The notes under the pieces: model-generated
Told to the model about the DNA's origin: nothing
Databases searched by the model: none
Seen by the model: the letters and a program-made list of their open reading frames with translations, nothing else
In this document: piece after piece, positions 1 to 5,212 of the stretch
Position numbering within the stretch: position 1 is the first letter of the stretch
How the letters are laid out: each line of letters begins with the position of its first letter
Assembly: GCA_022837595.1 (NCBI GenBank)
Contig: JALHFX010000137.1
Location: forward strand, 1 to 5,840
DNA length: 5,840 nt
Source: Propionibacterium sp.
GTDB taxonomy: Bacteria > Actinomycetota > Actinomycetes > Propionibacteriales > Propionibacteriaceae
Direction of reading: 5' to 3'
Translations under genes and position numbers: made by a program

Positions 1-908
1 CGGGTCTCGAGGTCAGGTGGCTGTACATCGGTGATCAGACCCCACTCGAATCGGCTGCGGAGCCGAGGTTCGAGCGCCTCCAGTGCTTTGGGGTGCCGGT
101 CGGAGGTCATCACGATTTGCTTCTGCGCATTGTGGAGCGTGTTGAAGGTGTGAAAGAACTCTTCTTGGGTCTGAATTTTTGACTCTAGGAACTGGATATC
201 GTCGATGAGTAGCACATCGACGTCGCGATAGGTGCGTCGGAAAGCAGTCGTGCGGTTCTCTGAGATCGCATTGATGAAATCATTGGTCAGTTCTTCGGTG
301 CTGACGTATTTGACTCTGACATCCTCGAAATAATCACGCACATAGTGGCCGATCGCGTGCAGCAAATGAGTTTTGCCTAAACCAGAATCACCGTAGACCA
401 ATAGCGGGTTGTAGGCCTTGCCAGGGCCCTCGGCAACTGCTGCTGCTGCCGCGTGCGCGAATCGATTCGAATCACCGATGACGAAGTTATCAAAAGTGTA
501 CTTCGGGTTCAGACGATCTTGATCAGAGCGTTCCACAGCAGGTGCGCCTGGTGATACATCTGGTGCAGTATCGCGGCGAGTGAGTTCGGTAGGAGTGATG
601 TCTGGTGGCCGTGGCGGATCAGGAGGCTGTAGATCGAGCTCGAGATCGGGTTGCACAGTGACAGCTATCCGCATCGAATTATGGAAGTAATCCGAAAGAG
701 CCTGTTCGATTTCGCTCCGTTGACGGGTTTCTAGGCGCTCGCGGGCAAATTCGGATGGCACGGCAATGAGTACGACCGTCTCATGCACGGTGAGTGGATG
801 TGAGCTCTTCAGCCAAGCGCGCGAGCTCTGGTCGGCGTGATTCAAGACATGCTGCCAAGCCTTCGTCAAAGTTTCGTCGACCGAAGTGGATTCATTCTCT
901 TTGGGCAT
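1..908 (-). CDS. dnaA: Chromosomal replication initiator protein DnaA (partial, C-terminus beyond left edge)
   Basis: DnaA is the AAA+ ATPase that binds DnaA boxes at oriC, melts the origin and helps load the replicative helicase. The ATG is at 908-906 on the minus strand, and 302 full codons are present (start MPKENESTSVDETL). Residues about 10-86 match domain I. Residues 87-132 are a short Pro/Asp-rich domain II linker, much shorter than the very long linker of Streptomyces. The AAA+ core starts at LNPKYTFDNFVIG (133-145). Walker A is GDSGLGKT (173-180), Walker B is LLIDDIQF (233-240), sensor 1 is TSDR (268-271), and the likely arginine finger is in LRSRFEWG (Arg286). The rest of the AAA+ lid and the DNA-binding domain IV lie outside the window. 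A nine-base Shine-Dalgarno match (918-926) fixes the start. The gene diverges from rpmH, the usual actinobacterial layout, with dnaN expected beyond the left edge. No lesion is seen in the visible part. Confidence 0.98.
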   Translation of the reverse strand, partial: MPKENESTSVDETLTKAWQHVLNHADQSSRAWLKSSHPLTVHETVVLIAVPSEFARERLETRQRSEIEQALSDYFHNSMRIAVTVQPDLELDLQPPDPPRPPDITPTELTRRDTAPDVSPGAPAVERSDQDRLNPKYTFDNFVIGDSNRFAHAAAAAVAEGPGKAYNPLLVYGDSGLGKTHLLHAIGHYVRDYFEDVRVKYVSTEELTNDFINAISENRTTAFRRTYRDVDVLLIDDIQFLESKIQTQEEFFHTFNTLHNAQKQIVMTSDRHPKALEALEPRLRSRFEWGLITDVQPPDLET

Positions 909-917
909 AATCTCGAC

Positions 918-926
918 TCACCTCCT
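918..926 (-). promoter_or_regulatory. Strong ribosome binding site of dnaA
   Basis: The minus strand reads AGGAGGTGA, a nine-base complement to the 3' end of 16S rRNA. It ends nine bases before the dnaA ATG. This supports the chosen start and suggests efficient translation once the mRNA is made, so control is more likely at transcription. Confidence 0.85.
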
Positions 927-1072
927 GTTCAGCCGTCGGGTGTCTGGACGACCGTGGACGTCCGGTCAACTTCACCAAGAGAGGGTTCCACGGGAGGACC
1001 ATTGACTCCTCTGCTTGTCAGATCCTAATTCGGGGCGGACATTCAGCTTCGATGTAAATGAGTCGTGCCACC

Positions 1073-1081
1073 TGTGGAAAA
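1073..1081 (-). promoter_or_regulatory. DnaA box upstream of dnaA
   Basis: The minus strand reads TTTTCCACA, a full match to the relaxed DnaA-box consensus TTWTNCACA and one base off TTATCCACA. It lies about 165 bases upstream of the dnaA start, just downstream of the candidate dnaA promoter (roughly +12 to +20 if that promoter is used). Binding of DnaA there could block its own transcription, a known kind of autoregulation. The match is seen; occupancy and function are inferred. Confidence 0.55.
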
Positions 1082-1098
1082 CTCGCTTCAGGCGGTAG

Positions 1099-1127
1099 AC
1101 GCTAGCCACTTTTTCGACTGCACGCAA
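1099..1127 (-). promoter_or_regulatory. Candidate dnaA promoter
   Basis: On the minus strand, TTGCGT (1127-1122) and TAGCGT (1104-1099) are separated by 17 bases. They fit an actinobacterial housekeeping-type promoter with a TTG-rich -35 and a TANNNT -10. The start site would fall near 1092, giving a leader of about 180 bases. The -35 matches only part of TTGACA, so this is a by-eye candidate. Confidence 0.35.
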
Positions 1128-1203
1128 ACGATACTGCAAAAGACTGAGGTTCGTTCGGCGTGTCGACTGGACGCTACTGTGCAACCGTGTTCAGCAGGGT
1201 CTT

Positions 1204-1233
1204 TTGCGGTTCGTCGATGGTGTGGCGTAATAT
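1204..1233 (+). promoter_or_regulatory. Candidate rpmH-operon promoter
   Basis: TTGCGG (1204-1209) and TAATAT (1228-1233) are separated by 18 bases. TAATAT is the best -10-like hexamer in the gap. Transcription would begin near 1240, leaving a leader of about 115 bases before the rpmH TTG codon. This promoter could serve rpmH, rnpA, yidD and yidC, since no internal gap before yidC leaves room for another obvious one. Confidence 0.4.
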
Positions 1234-1311
1234 CGATGAGCCGTCGTTGTGACCAGATTGTATGCATGCCCGCACGGACCGCACTTTCGGACGATGATGG
1301 CCCCTAGATCT

Positions 1312-1327
1312 TGCTTCATCCGAAGCA
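1312..1327 (+). promoter_or_regulatory. Small hairpin in rpmH leader
   Basis: TGCTTC, a four-base loop ATCC, and GAAGCA form a perfect six-base-pair stem. It ends 17 bases before the GGAG ribosome binding site of rpmH. No T-run follows, so it is not an intrinsic terminator. It may affect leader stability or translation, but a stem of this length can occur by chance. Confidence 0.25.
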
Positions 1328-1355
1328 TGCAGGACACGAACGACGGAGACTTCCC

Positions 1356-1493
1356 TTGAGCAAGCGCACGTATCAGCCGAGCAATCGCCGACGCTCCCGT
1401 AACCATGGCTTCCGTACGCGTATGAGCACCCGTGCAGGACGAGCCATCATTTCTGCCCGTCGCCGCAAGGGCCGGGTCGAACTGTCTGCCTAA
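1356..1493 (+). CDS. rpmH: 50S ribosomal protein L34
   Basis: L34 is a small, very basic protein of the large ribosomal subunit that binds 23S rRNA. The 45-residue product starts MSKRTYQPSNRRR and contains HGFRTRMSTRAGRAII followed by SARRRKGRVELSA, which matches the family across its whole length. The start is a TTG codon, chosen because it gives the exact actinobacterial N-terminus MSKRT and has GGAG at 1345-1348, seven bases upstream. The only ATG in this frame lies well inside the protein (MSTRAG), and the open frame upstream is not L34-like. It is the first gene of the plus-strand cluster, and its stop is three bases before rnpA. L34 and RnpA are usually co-transcribed. Confidence 0.97.
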   Translation: MSKRTYQPSNRRRSRNHGFRTRMSTRAGRAIISARRRKGRVELSA

Positions 1494-1496
1494 CGA

Positions 1497-1844
1497 ATGC
1501 TTCCGGCGGCCTCCCGGATGCGCGCATCGCGTGAATTCGGTGCTACGGTCCGCAGTGGCGTTCGCGCAGCACGATCGACTGTCGTGGTGCATGCAGCGGT
1601 GGCTGGCGACCAACAAAGACGAGTTGGATTCGTGGTTTCCAAGAAGGTGGGTAACGCTGTGACCCGGAATCGGGTGAAGCGGCAGTTGCGTCACCTAGCG
1701 CGCGTTCACCTTGATGAAACTCCGCTCGGCAGTCGGATCGTCGTGCGTGCGTTACCTGCGGCAGCGCTAGCCTCAGCAGATTTGAGTGGAGACCTAGCAG
1801 ACGCGTGGCATGCGAGTCTGCACAAGTTGGAGCGATGCCGATGA
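1497..1844 (+). CDS. rnpA: Ribonuclease P protein component
   Basis: RnpA is the protein subunit of RNase P. It assists the catalytic RNA in removing 5' leaders from pre-tRNAs. The 115-residue product starts MLPAASRMRASREF, like actinobacterial RnpA (MLP...R.R...F). It carries the family hallmark VGFVVSKKVGNAVTRNRVKR (residues 43-62), including the RNR-VKR RNA-binding motif (57-62). It then has a LRHLAR helix and the IVVRALP strand (81-87). Length is normal. The ATG is three bases after the rpmH stop and lacks a clear Shine-Dalgarno sequence, so translation probably depends on coupling to rpmH. Its TGA stop overlaps the yidD ATG in an ATGA junction. Confidence 0.96.
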   Translation: MLPAASRMRASREFGATVRSGVRAARSTVVVHAAVAGDQQRRVGFVVSKKVGNAVTRNRVKRQLRHLARVHLDETPLGSRIVVRALPAAALASADLSGDLADAWHASLHKLERCR

Positions 1845-2137
1845 AGTACCTGCTGATCGGGTTCGTGAAAGTCTGGCGTAGGCTTATCTCGCCTCTTTAT
1901 GGAGATGTATGTAAGTACTACCCCAGCTGCTCCGCCTATGGGCTGGAGGCCTTGCAGCTACATGGTGCCATTAAGGGCTCCTGGATGATCGTCCGACGAA
2001 TCTCCAGTTGCCACCCCTGGGCGCAGGGCGGTTTTGATCCAGTGCCCGGTTCAGCTTTCGAGGCCGAGATGGCCGCGAACCCGGAGCATTTTCCGGAGGG
2101 CGCTCACGCGTCCGATGACTGTGAGGTGTCGACCTAA
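1841..2137 (+). CDS. yidD: Membrane protein insertion efficiency factor YidD
   Basis: YidD is a small membrane-associated protein that aids YidC-dependent insertion of membrane proteins. The 98-residue product has an amphipathic N-terminal stretch (MKYLLIGFVKVWRRLISPLY). The conserved block CKYYPSCSAYGLEAL spans residues 24-38, and the RRISSCHPWAQGGFDPVP block spans 52-69. Cys24, Cys30 and Cys57 are the typical family cysteines. The acidic tail after residue 70 is variable in the family. I chose ATG 1841 over ATG 1835 and 1805 because GGAG at 1829-1832 is eight bases upstream and the start overlaps the rnpA stop (ATGA). The stop overlaps the yidC ATG by one base (TAATG), which indicates translational coupling. 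Confidence 0.94.
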   Translation: MKYLLIGFVKVWRRLISPLYGDVCKYYPSCSAYGLEALQLHGAIKGSWMIVRRISSCHPWAQGGFDPVPGSAFEAEMAANPEHFPEGAHASDDCEVST

Positions 2138-3231
2138 TGGATTTTGATCCGTTCCTTTTGCTTGGAATCTTCGATGACCTGGGAAAGATCGCAAGTGCGA
2201 TCATGCAGCCCCTATATTGGGCTGTCTCAGGGATCATCGTCTTAGCGCATCGGCTCTGGGCGCCGATCTTCGGCGCGGACTCAGGTACTACCTGGGCGCT
2301 TTCTATCATCGTCCTGACCGTGGTGATCCGGACCTTGATGATGCCGCTTTACGCGAAACAGCTGAACTCGTCGCGAGCGATGCAGTCTATTCAGCCGAAG
2401 ATACAGGCTCTGCAGGCGAAGTATGGCGCCGATCGAGAGCGTCTGGGTCAAGAGACGATGAAGCTGTACAAGGAGGAGGGCGTCAGTCCGACCTCCAGTT
2501 GTCTCCCGTTGTTGATCCAATTGCCCATTTTCTGGGGTTTGTACCGGGTGCTGTACGGAGCAGCTCAAGGTCAGGCGCGCGGGACCTTCTTCATCAATAA
2601 CCCGGACCTAGTCGAGTCGCTGCGACATGCGACCCTTTTTAATGCGCAGTTGTCGGGCACGTTCCTACCGATAAACAACGGTTTCGGGGCAACCCAGATT
2701 CTTTCGCTCATCATGATCATCATGATGACGGCGTTGCTCTTCTTCCAGCAGCTCCACATGATGCGGCGCAATATGCCTCCTTCGGCTTTCGAAGGTCAGA
2801 TGGGGCAGCAACAGAAGATGATGCTCTATCTCATGCCGGCGATGTACATCTTCATCGGACCGCAGATCCCGGTCGGTGTACTGGTTTACTGGATCATCAG
2901 CAACCTCTGGACTTTTATCCAGCAGTACGTGATTATTCGGAATTACCCCACGCCTAATACTCCTGCCTATATCGAGTGGGAGGAGCGCATGGTCGCCAAG
3001 GGAAAGGATCCCAAGGAGATCGAGCGGGCACGGGCCAGTAAGGGTCGTAAAGCGAAAAGCAGCGGAACGGTCCCGGGAAGCAGGGCTGTCAAAGGCAACT
3101 CTGGCGATGCTCCTACGGTAAGCCGCCAGGAAGTGAAGCGTGACACGGTGCGCAACGATGACTCGCAAAAGAAGGTTGTCCAGCGTCAGCAGGTACAGCG
3201 GACGAGTCGCGCGGCCCGCAAGAAGAAATAG
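2137..3231 (+). CDS. yidC: Membrane protein insertase YidC (Oxa1 family)
   Basis: YidC inserts proteins into the cytoplasmic membrane, alone or with SecYEG. The 364-residue product is of the Gram-positive type, without the large periplasmic domain of proteobacterial YidC. Hydrophobic segments are seen at about 18-40, 52-72, 121-142, 186-205 and 231-268. Arg65 in VIRTLMMPLYAKQ is in the place of the essential hydrophilic-groove arginine. A cytoplasmic helical hairpin follows (about 73-118: QPKIQALQAKYG..., ETMKLYKEEGVSP), then the signature SCLPLLIQLPIFWGLYRVL (121-139). PVGVLVYWIISNLW (245-258) is the conserved last membrane region. The tail from about 283 is long, hydrophilic and ends in RAARKKK; such basic tails in other YidC/Oxa1 proteins contact ribosomes. 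GAGGTG at 2123-2128 is the ribosome binding site. No lesion is seen. Confidence 0.97.
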   Translation: MDFDPFLLLGIFDDLGKIASAIMQPLYWAVSGIIVLAHRLWAPIFGADSGTTWALSIIVLTVVIRTLMMPLYAKQLNSSRAMQSIQPKIQALQAKYGADRERLGQETMKLYKEEGVSPTSSCLPLLIQLPIFWGLYRVLYGAAQGQARGTFFINNPDLVESLRHATLFNAQLSGTFLPINNGFGATQILSLIMIIMMTALLFFQQLHMMRRNMPPSAFEGQMGQQQKMMLYLMPAMYIFIGPQIPVGVLVYWIISNLWTFIQQYVIIRNYPTPNTPAYIEWEERMVAKGKDPKEIERARASKGRKAKSSGTVPGSRAVKGNSGDAPTVSRQEVKRDTVRNDDSQKKVVQRQQVQRTSRAARKKK

Positions 3232-3292
3232 CGGGAACACCAGATCAGATTCGGTTGTAGTGCGAACAAGCGTTGAAGGCAGGAGTTTCACC

Positions 3293-4162
3293 ATGGATAC
3301 CGACGAACTTCACAAGGTCCTCGATACAGAGGGTGACGTCGCCGCTGACTATCTCGAAGAGCTCTTGGAGATAGCCGATCTCGATGGTGACATCGATATC
3401 TTCACAGAGGGCGATCGCCCACATGTTTCCATCGTCACTGACAGCGATCTTCTGGTTGGACGCGATGGAGCGGTGCTCAGCGCCCTGCAGGAGCTGGCGC
3501 GCCTTGCCGTGATGACCGAGACCGGCAAGCGCAGTCGCTTGATGTTAGATGTCGCCGGCTTTCGGGAAAAACGGCGGACAGAACTGCAAGCCCTCGCGAC
3601 GGAAGCAATTGTCGAGGTGCGAGAGACCGGTGAGCCGGCGAGGCTCGGTGCGATGAATGCGTTCGAGCGCAAGGTCGTGCACGACGTTGTGGCGGCTAGC
3701 GAGACGGCTCTCATTGAGCAAGTCTTCGGCGAGGCCTCTCCGGCAATAAAACGATATGTCGATATATTGGCAAATCGAGGAATCGACTGGGGTTTGATCG
3801 GACCAAGGGAGCGCGAGCGACTCTGGGAGCGTCACGTTTTCAATAGTGTCGTGCTCGAACCTTTTGTTCCGGCAAATGCCTCGGTGGTGGACGTGGGCAG
3901 CGGTGCCGGCTTACCCGGCATCCCACTGGCTATTGCTCGTCCAGATGTCATGGTTGTATTGGTGGAGTCGCTGCTTCGTCGTTCTGTTTTTCTCAGCGAG
4001 GTGGTTGCGGAACTGGACCTTTCAGATCGGGTGGAGGTCGTCAGGAGCCGTTCTGAGGATTTCCGCGGATCGTTCGATGTCGTCGTTGCGAGGGCGGTGG
4101 CACCACTAACACGCCTTGGACGAAGCATCTCTTTCTGCCTGATGGTCAACTATTGGCGTTGA
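3293..4162 (+). CDS. jag: Jag (KH/R3H RNA-binding protein) fused in frame to RsmG, ending at a frameshift
   Basis: The open frame encodes 289 residues. Residues 1-135 are Jag (KhpB/SpoIIIJ-associated protein), an RNA-binding partner commonly encoded next to yidC. An acidic N-terminus is followed by a KH-type motif LVGRDGAVLSALQELARLAV (54-73), LMLDVAGFREKR (83-94), and the R3H start AMNAFERKVVHDVVAA (120-135) with Arg126 and His130. A normal R3H domain continues with a Ser/Glu-rich segment and a VVV strand, then a stop. Here those roughly 18 residues are missing. From residue about 138 the frame becomes RsmG (ALIEQVFGEASPAIKRYVDI). The ATG at 3293 has AGGAG at 3281-3285, seven bases upstream; upstream in-frame sequence from 3140 overlaps yidC and is not Jag-like. 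The last 13 or so residues (GRSISFCLMVNYWR) follow a frameshift and are not RsmG-like. A real fusion, an internal deletion and an assembly error are all possible. Confidence 0.8.
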   Translation: MDTDELHKVLDTEGDVAADYLEELLEIADLDGDIDIFTEGDRPHVSIVTDSDLLVGRDGAVLSALQELARLAVMTETGKRSRLMLDVAGFREKRRTELQALATEAIVEVRETGEPARLGAMNAFERKVVHDVVAASETALIEQVFGEASPAIKRYVDILANRGIDWGLIGPRERERLWERHVFNSVVLEPFVPANASVVDVGSGAGLPGIPLAIARPDVMVVLVESLLRRSVFLSEVVAELDLSDRVEVVRSRSEDFRGSFDVVVARAVAPLTRLGRSISFCLMVNYWR

Positions 4163-4323
4163 AAGGTGCTTCCGCCGCTGCCGAAGTGGAGGCGGCGGCG
4201 GGGCTGCTCGGGGAACTCGGACTAGTGGCAGACGTGCACCCTGTTCGTGCGGCCGCTAACCTTGAGGAGACTTTCGTGGTCAGGGTTCGAAGCGTTTCAC
4301 GTGAAACGCACGTTGTGAACTAG
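3689..4323 (+). pseudogene. rsmG: 16S rRNA (guanine-N7) methyltransferase RsmG, frameshifted
   Basis: RsmG (GidB) uses S-adenosylmethionine to methylate N7 of a guanine in the 530 loop of 16S rRNA; its loss gives low-level streptomycin resistance. In frame with jag are GLIGPRERERLWERHVFNS (residues 167-185 of the fused frame), the SAM-binding motif VVDVGSGAGLPGIPLAIARP (198-217), LVESLLRRSVFLSEVV (223-238) and FDVVVARAVAPLTRL (261-275). After about 4117 the family sequence continues one frame back: WTKHLFLPDGQLLALKGAS, then VRAANLEETFVVRVRSVSRE, to a TAG at 4321. The shift fits loss of 1 (or 4 or 7) bases; family spacing suggests about two residues plus one base are missing. The separate start is uncertain: GTG 3689 gives a plausible N-terminus (MAASETALIEQVFG) but has only a weak upstream AAGGT. 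The tail contains a parS site. If the shift is a sequencing error, this gene is intact apart from the jag fusion. Confidence 0.75.
4292..4309. promoter_or_regulatory. parS centromere site 1 (inside rsmG 3' end)
   Basis: The core GTTTCACGTGAAAC (4294-4307) is the invariant 14-base palindrome of bacterial chromosomal parS, whose consensus is TGTTTCACGTGAAACA. Here the palindrome extends perfectly to 18 bases with GC on each side, although the outer consensus T/A pair is replaced by C/G. ParB loads here and spreads as a CTP-dependent clamp. The site lies in the coding tail of rsmG, where it encodes VSRET. Confidence 0.92.
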
Positions 4324-4339
4324 AGGAGGCAGGTCGGCG

Positions 4340-5212
4340 ATGAAGTCCAGACCTAACGGATCGGCTGTTTCACGTGAAACGCCGTTACCAGCGCCGAGCC
4401 AGACTCGAACCATCGTCATTGTCAACCAAAAGGGCGGCGTCGGAAAAACGACGACCGCTGTGAATATCGCCTCTGCTCTGGCCCGCGGTGGCCTCAATGT
4501 GCTGCTTATGGACCTCGATCCACAAGGCAACGCCAGTACAGCACTCGGTGTTCGTCACCAATCCGGCGTTCCCGGAACCTACGAAGTCCTTTTACAACAA
4601 GCGACGATAGCTGAGGTTCTGCAGGCATCTCCCGAGTCTGAGAGGCTCGCGGTGGTGCCAGCCACCATCGATCTGGCTGGTGCCGAGATCGAACTCGTGC
4701 CGCAGGTGGCAAGAGAGCAACGACTACGTAAGGCCGTTACGACGCATCTGGCCTCGCGGGAGGTTGACTACGTTATCTTCGACTGCCCACCATCATTGGG
4801 TTTGCTCACTCTCAACGCGCTCGTCGCAGCCAACGAGATTCTGATGCCTATTCAATGTGAGTACTACGCATTGGAAGGAGTCAGTCACCTGCTTCGTACG
4901 ATCGATATCGTGAGGGACGAACTCAATCCGACGCTTGAGGTCGGCACTGTCTTGCTAACGATGTACGATGCGCGGACCAAGCTTTCAGCTCAGGTCGGAG
5001 CGCAGGTGCGTGAGTACTTTCCTGACCAAACGCTACTTACTCTCATTCCGCGGTCTGTGCGACTCAGTGAAGCTCCCAGCTATGGCCAGACGATACTGGG
5101 GTATGACCCGCAGTCCGTCGGGGCGAAGGCATATCGTAGAGCGGCACAGGAGATTGCCGAGCGTGGTGCGAGGGTACCGGTAGGTGCCGGCTTCGCAGGA
5201 GAGTACCGGTGA
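4340..5212 (+). CDS. parA: Chromosome partitioning ATPase ParA (Soj)
   Basis: ParA is a Walker-type ATPase that binds the nucleoid as an ATP dimer and moves ParB–parS complexes, thereby segregating newly copied origins. The 290-residue product has a non-conserved 22-residue leader with VSRET encoded by parS, then TIVIVNQKGGVGKTTTAVN (24-42). This contains the deviant Walker A box KGGVGKT (31-37) with its signature lysine Lys31. Walker A' is MDLDPQGN (57-64) and Walker B is VIFDCPPS (145-152). IQCEYYALEGVSHLLRT (171-187) and IPRSVRLSEAPSYGQ (236-250) are typical chromosomal ParA blocks. AGGAGG at 4324-4329 is ten bases upstream of the ATG and directly follows the rsmG stop. The stop overlaps the parB GTG by four bases (GTGA). 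No lesion is seen. Confidence 0.97.
   Translation: MKSRPNGSAVSRETPLPAPSQTRTIVIVNQKGGVGKTTTAVNIASALARGGLNVLLMDLDPQGNASTALGVRHQSGVPGTYEVLLQQATIAEVLQASPESERLAVVPATIDLAGAEIELVPQVAREQRLRKAVTTHLASREVDYVIFDCPPSLGLLTLNALVAANEILMPIQCEYYALEGVSHLLRTIDIVRDELNPTLEVGTVLLTMYDARTKLSAQVGAQVREYFPDQTLLTLIPRSVRLSEAPSYGQTILGYDPQSVGAKAYRRAAQEIAERGARVPVGAGFAGEYR
4366..4381. promoter_or_regulatory. parS centromere site 2 (inside parA 5' end)
   Basis: TGTTTCACGTGAAACG matches the 16-base parS consensus at 15 positions, with a perfect 14-base core (4367-4380). It lies inside parA codons 9-14 and again encodes VSRET. It is 73 bases from site 1, and the parA ribosome binding site and start codon sit between the two. 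ParB bound here could therefore also affect parAB expression, which is an inference. Confidence 0.92.

Larger units (their letters stand above)
909..1355. other. dnaA–rpmH divergent intergenic region (no gene seen)
   Basis: These 447 bases separate the divergent dnaA and rpmH starts. I find no protein-like open frame with a ribosome binding site; the open stretches here have no recognisable product and overlap the promoter signals. The gap holds the dnaA ribosome binding site, a weak imperfect hairpin in the dnaA leader (944-965), one consensus DnaA box, one candidate promoter per direction, and a short hairpin in the rpmH leader. In actinobacteria this gap is mainly a promoter region, while the DnaA-box cluster of oriC lies between dnaA and dnaN. 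The presence of only one good box agrees with that. Confidence 0.8.

Noticed and set aside
944..965. Imperfect inverted repeat upstream of the dnaA ribosome binding site
   Set aside because: It has a five-base-pair continuous stem with a mismatch and no T-run; too weak to call an operator or terminator.
972..1307. Open frames on both strands in the dnaA–rpmH gap
   Set aside because: They have no recognisable protein features and no good ribosome binding site, and they overlap promoter-like elements and the DnaA box.
1191..1694. Long minus-strand open frame of 167 codons across rpmH and rnpA
   Set aside because: It is antisense to two well-conserved genes, is rich in His/Arg/Ser as expected for a shadow frame, and has no family resemblance.
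3140..3292. Upstream extension of jag to an ATG at 3140
   Set aside because: It overlaps the yidC 3' end in another frame, is Arg/Ser-rich and not Jag-like; AGGAG directly before ATG 3293 supports the shorter start.
3232..3292. Possible terminator or promoter between yidC and jag
   Set aside because: The 61 bases contain no convincing hairpin with a T-run and no paired -35/-10; only the jag ribosome binding site is clear.
2665..3294. Minus-strand open frame of 209 codons opposite yidC
   Set aside because: It mirrors the yidC coding sequence; its His/Asp/Glu-rich stretches are the antisense of Met/Ile codon runs.
4108..4125. Programmed -1 ribosomal frameshift in rsmG
   Set aside because: No X-XXY-YYZ slippery heptamer or following strong stem is visible, and the family does not use recoding; mutation or sequence error is simpler.
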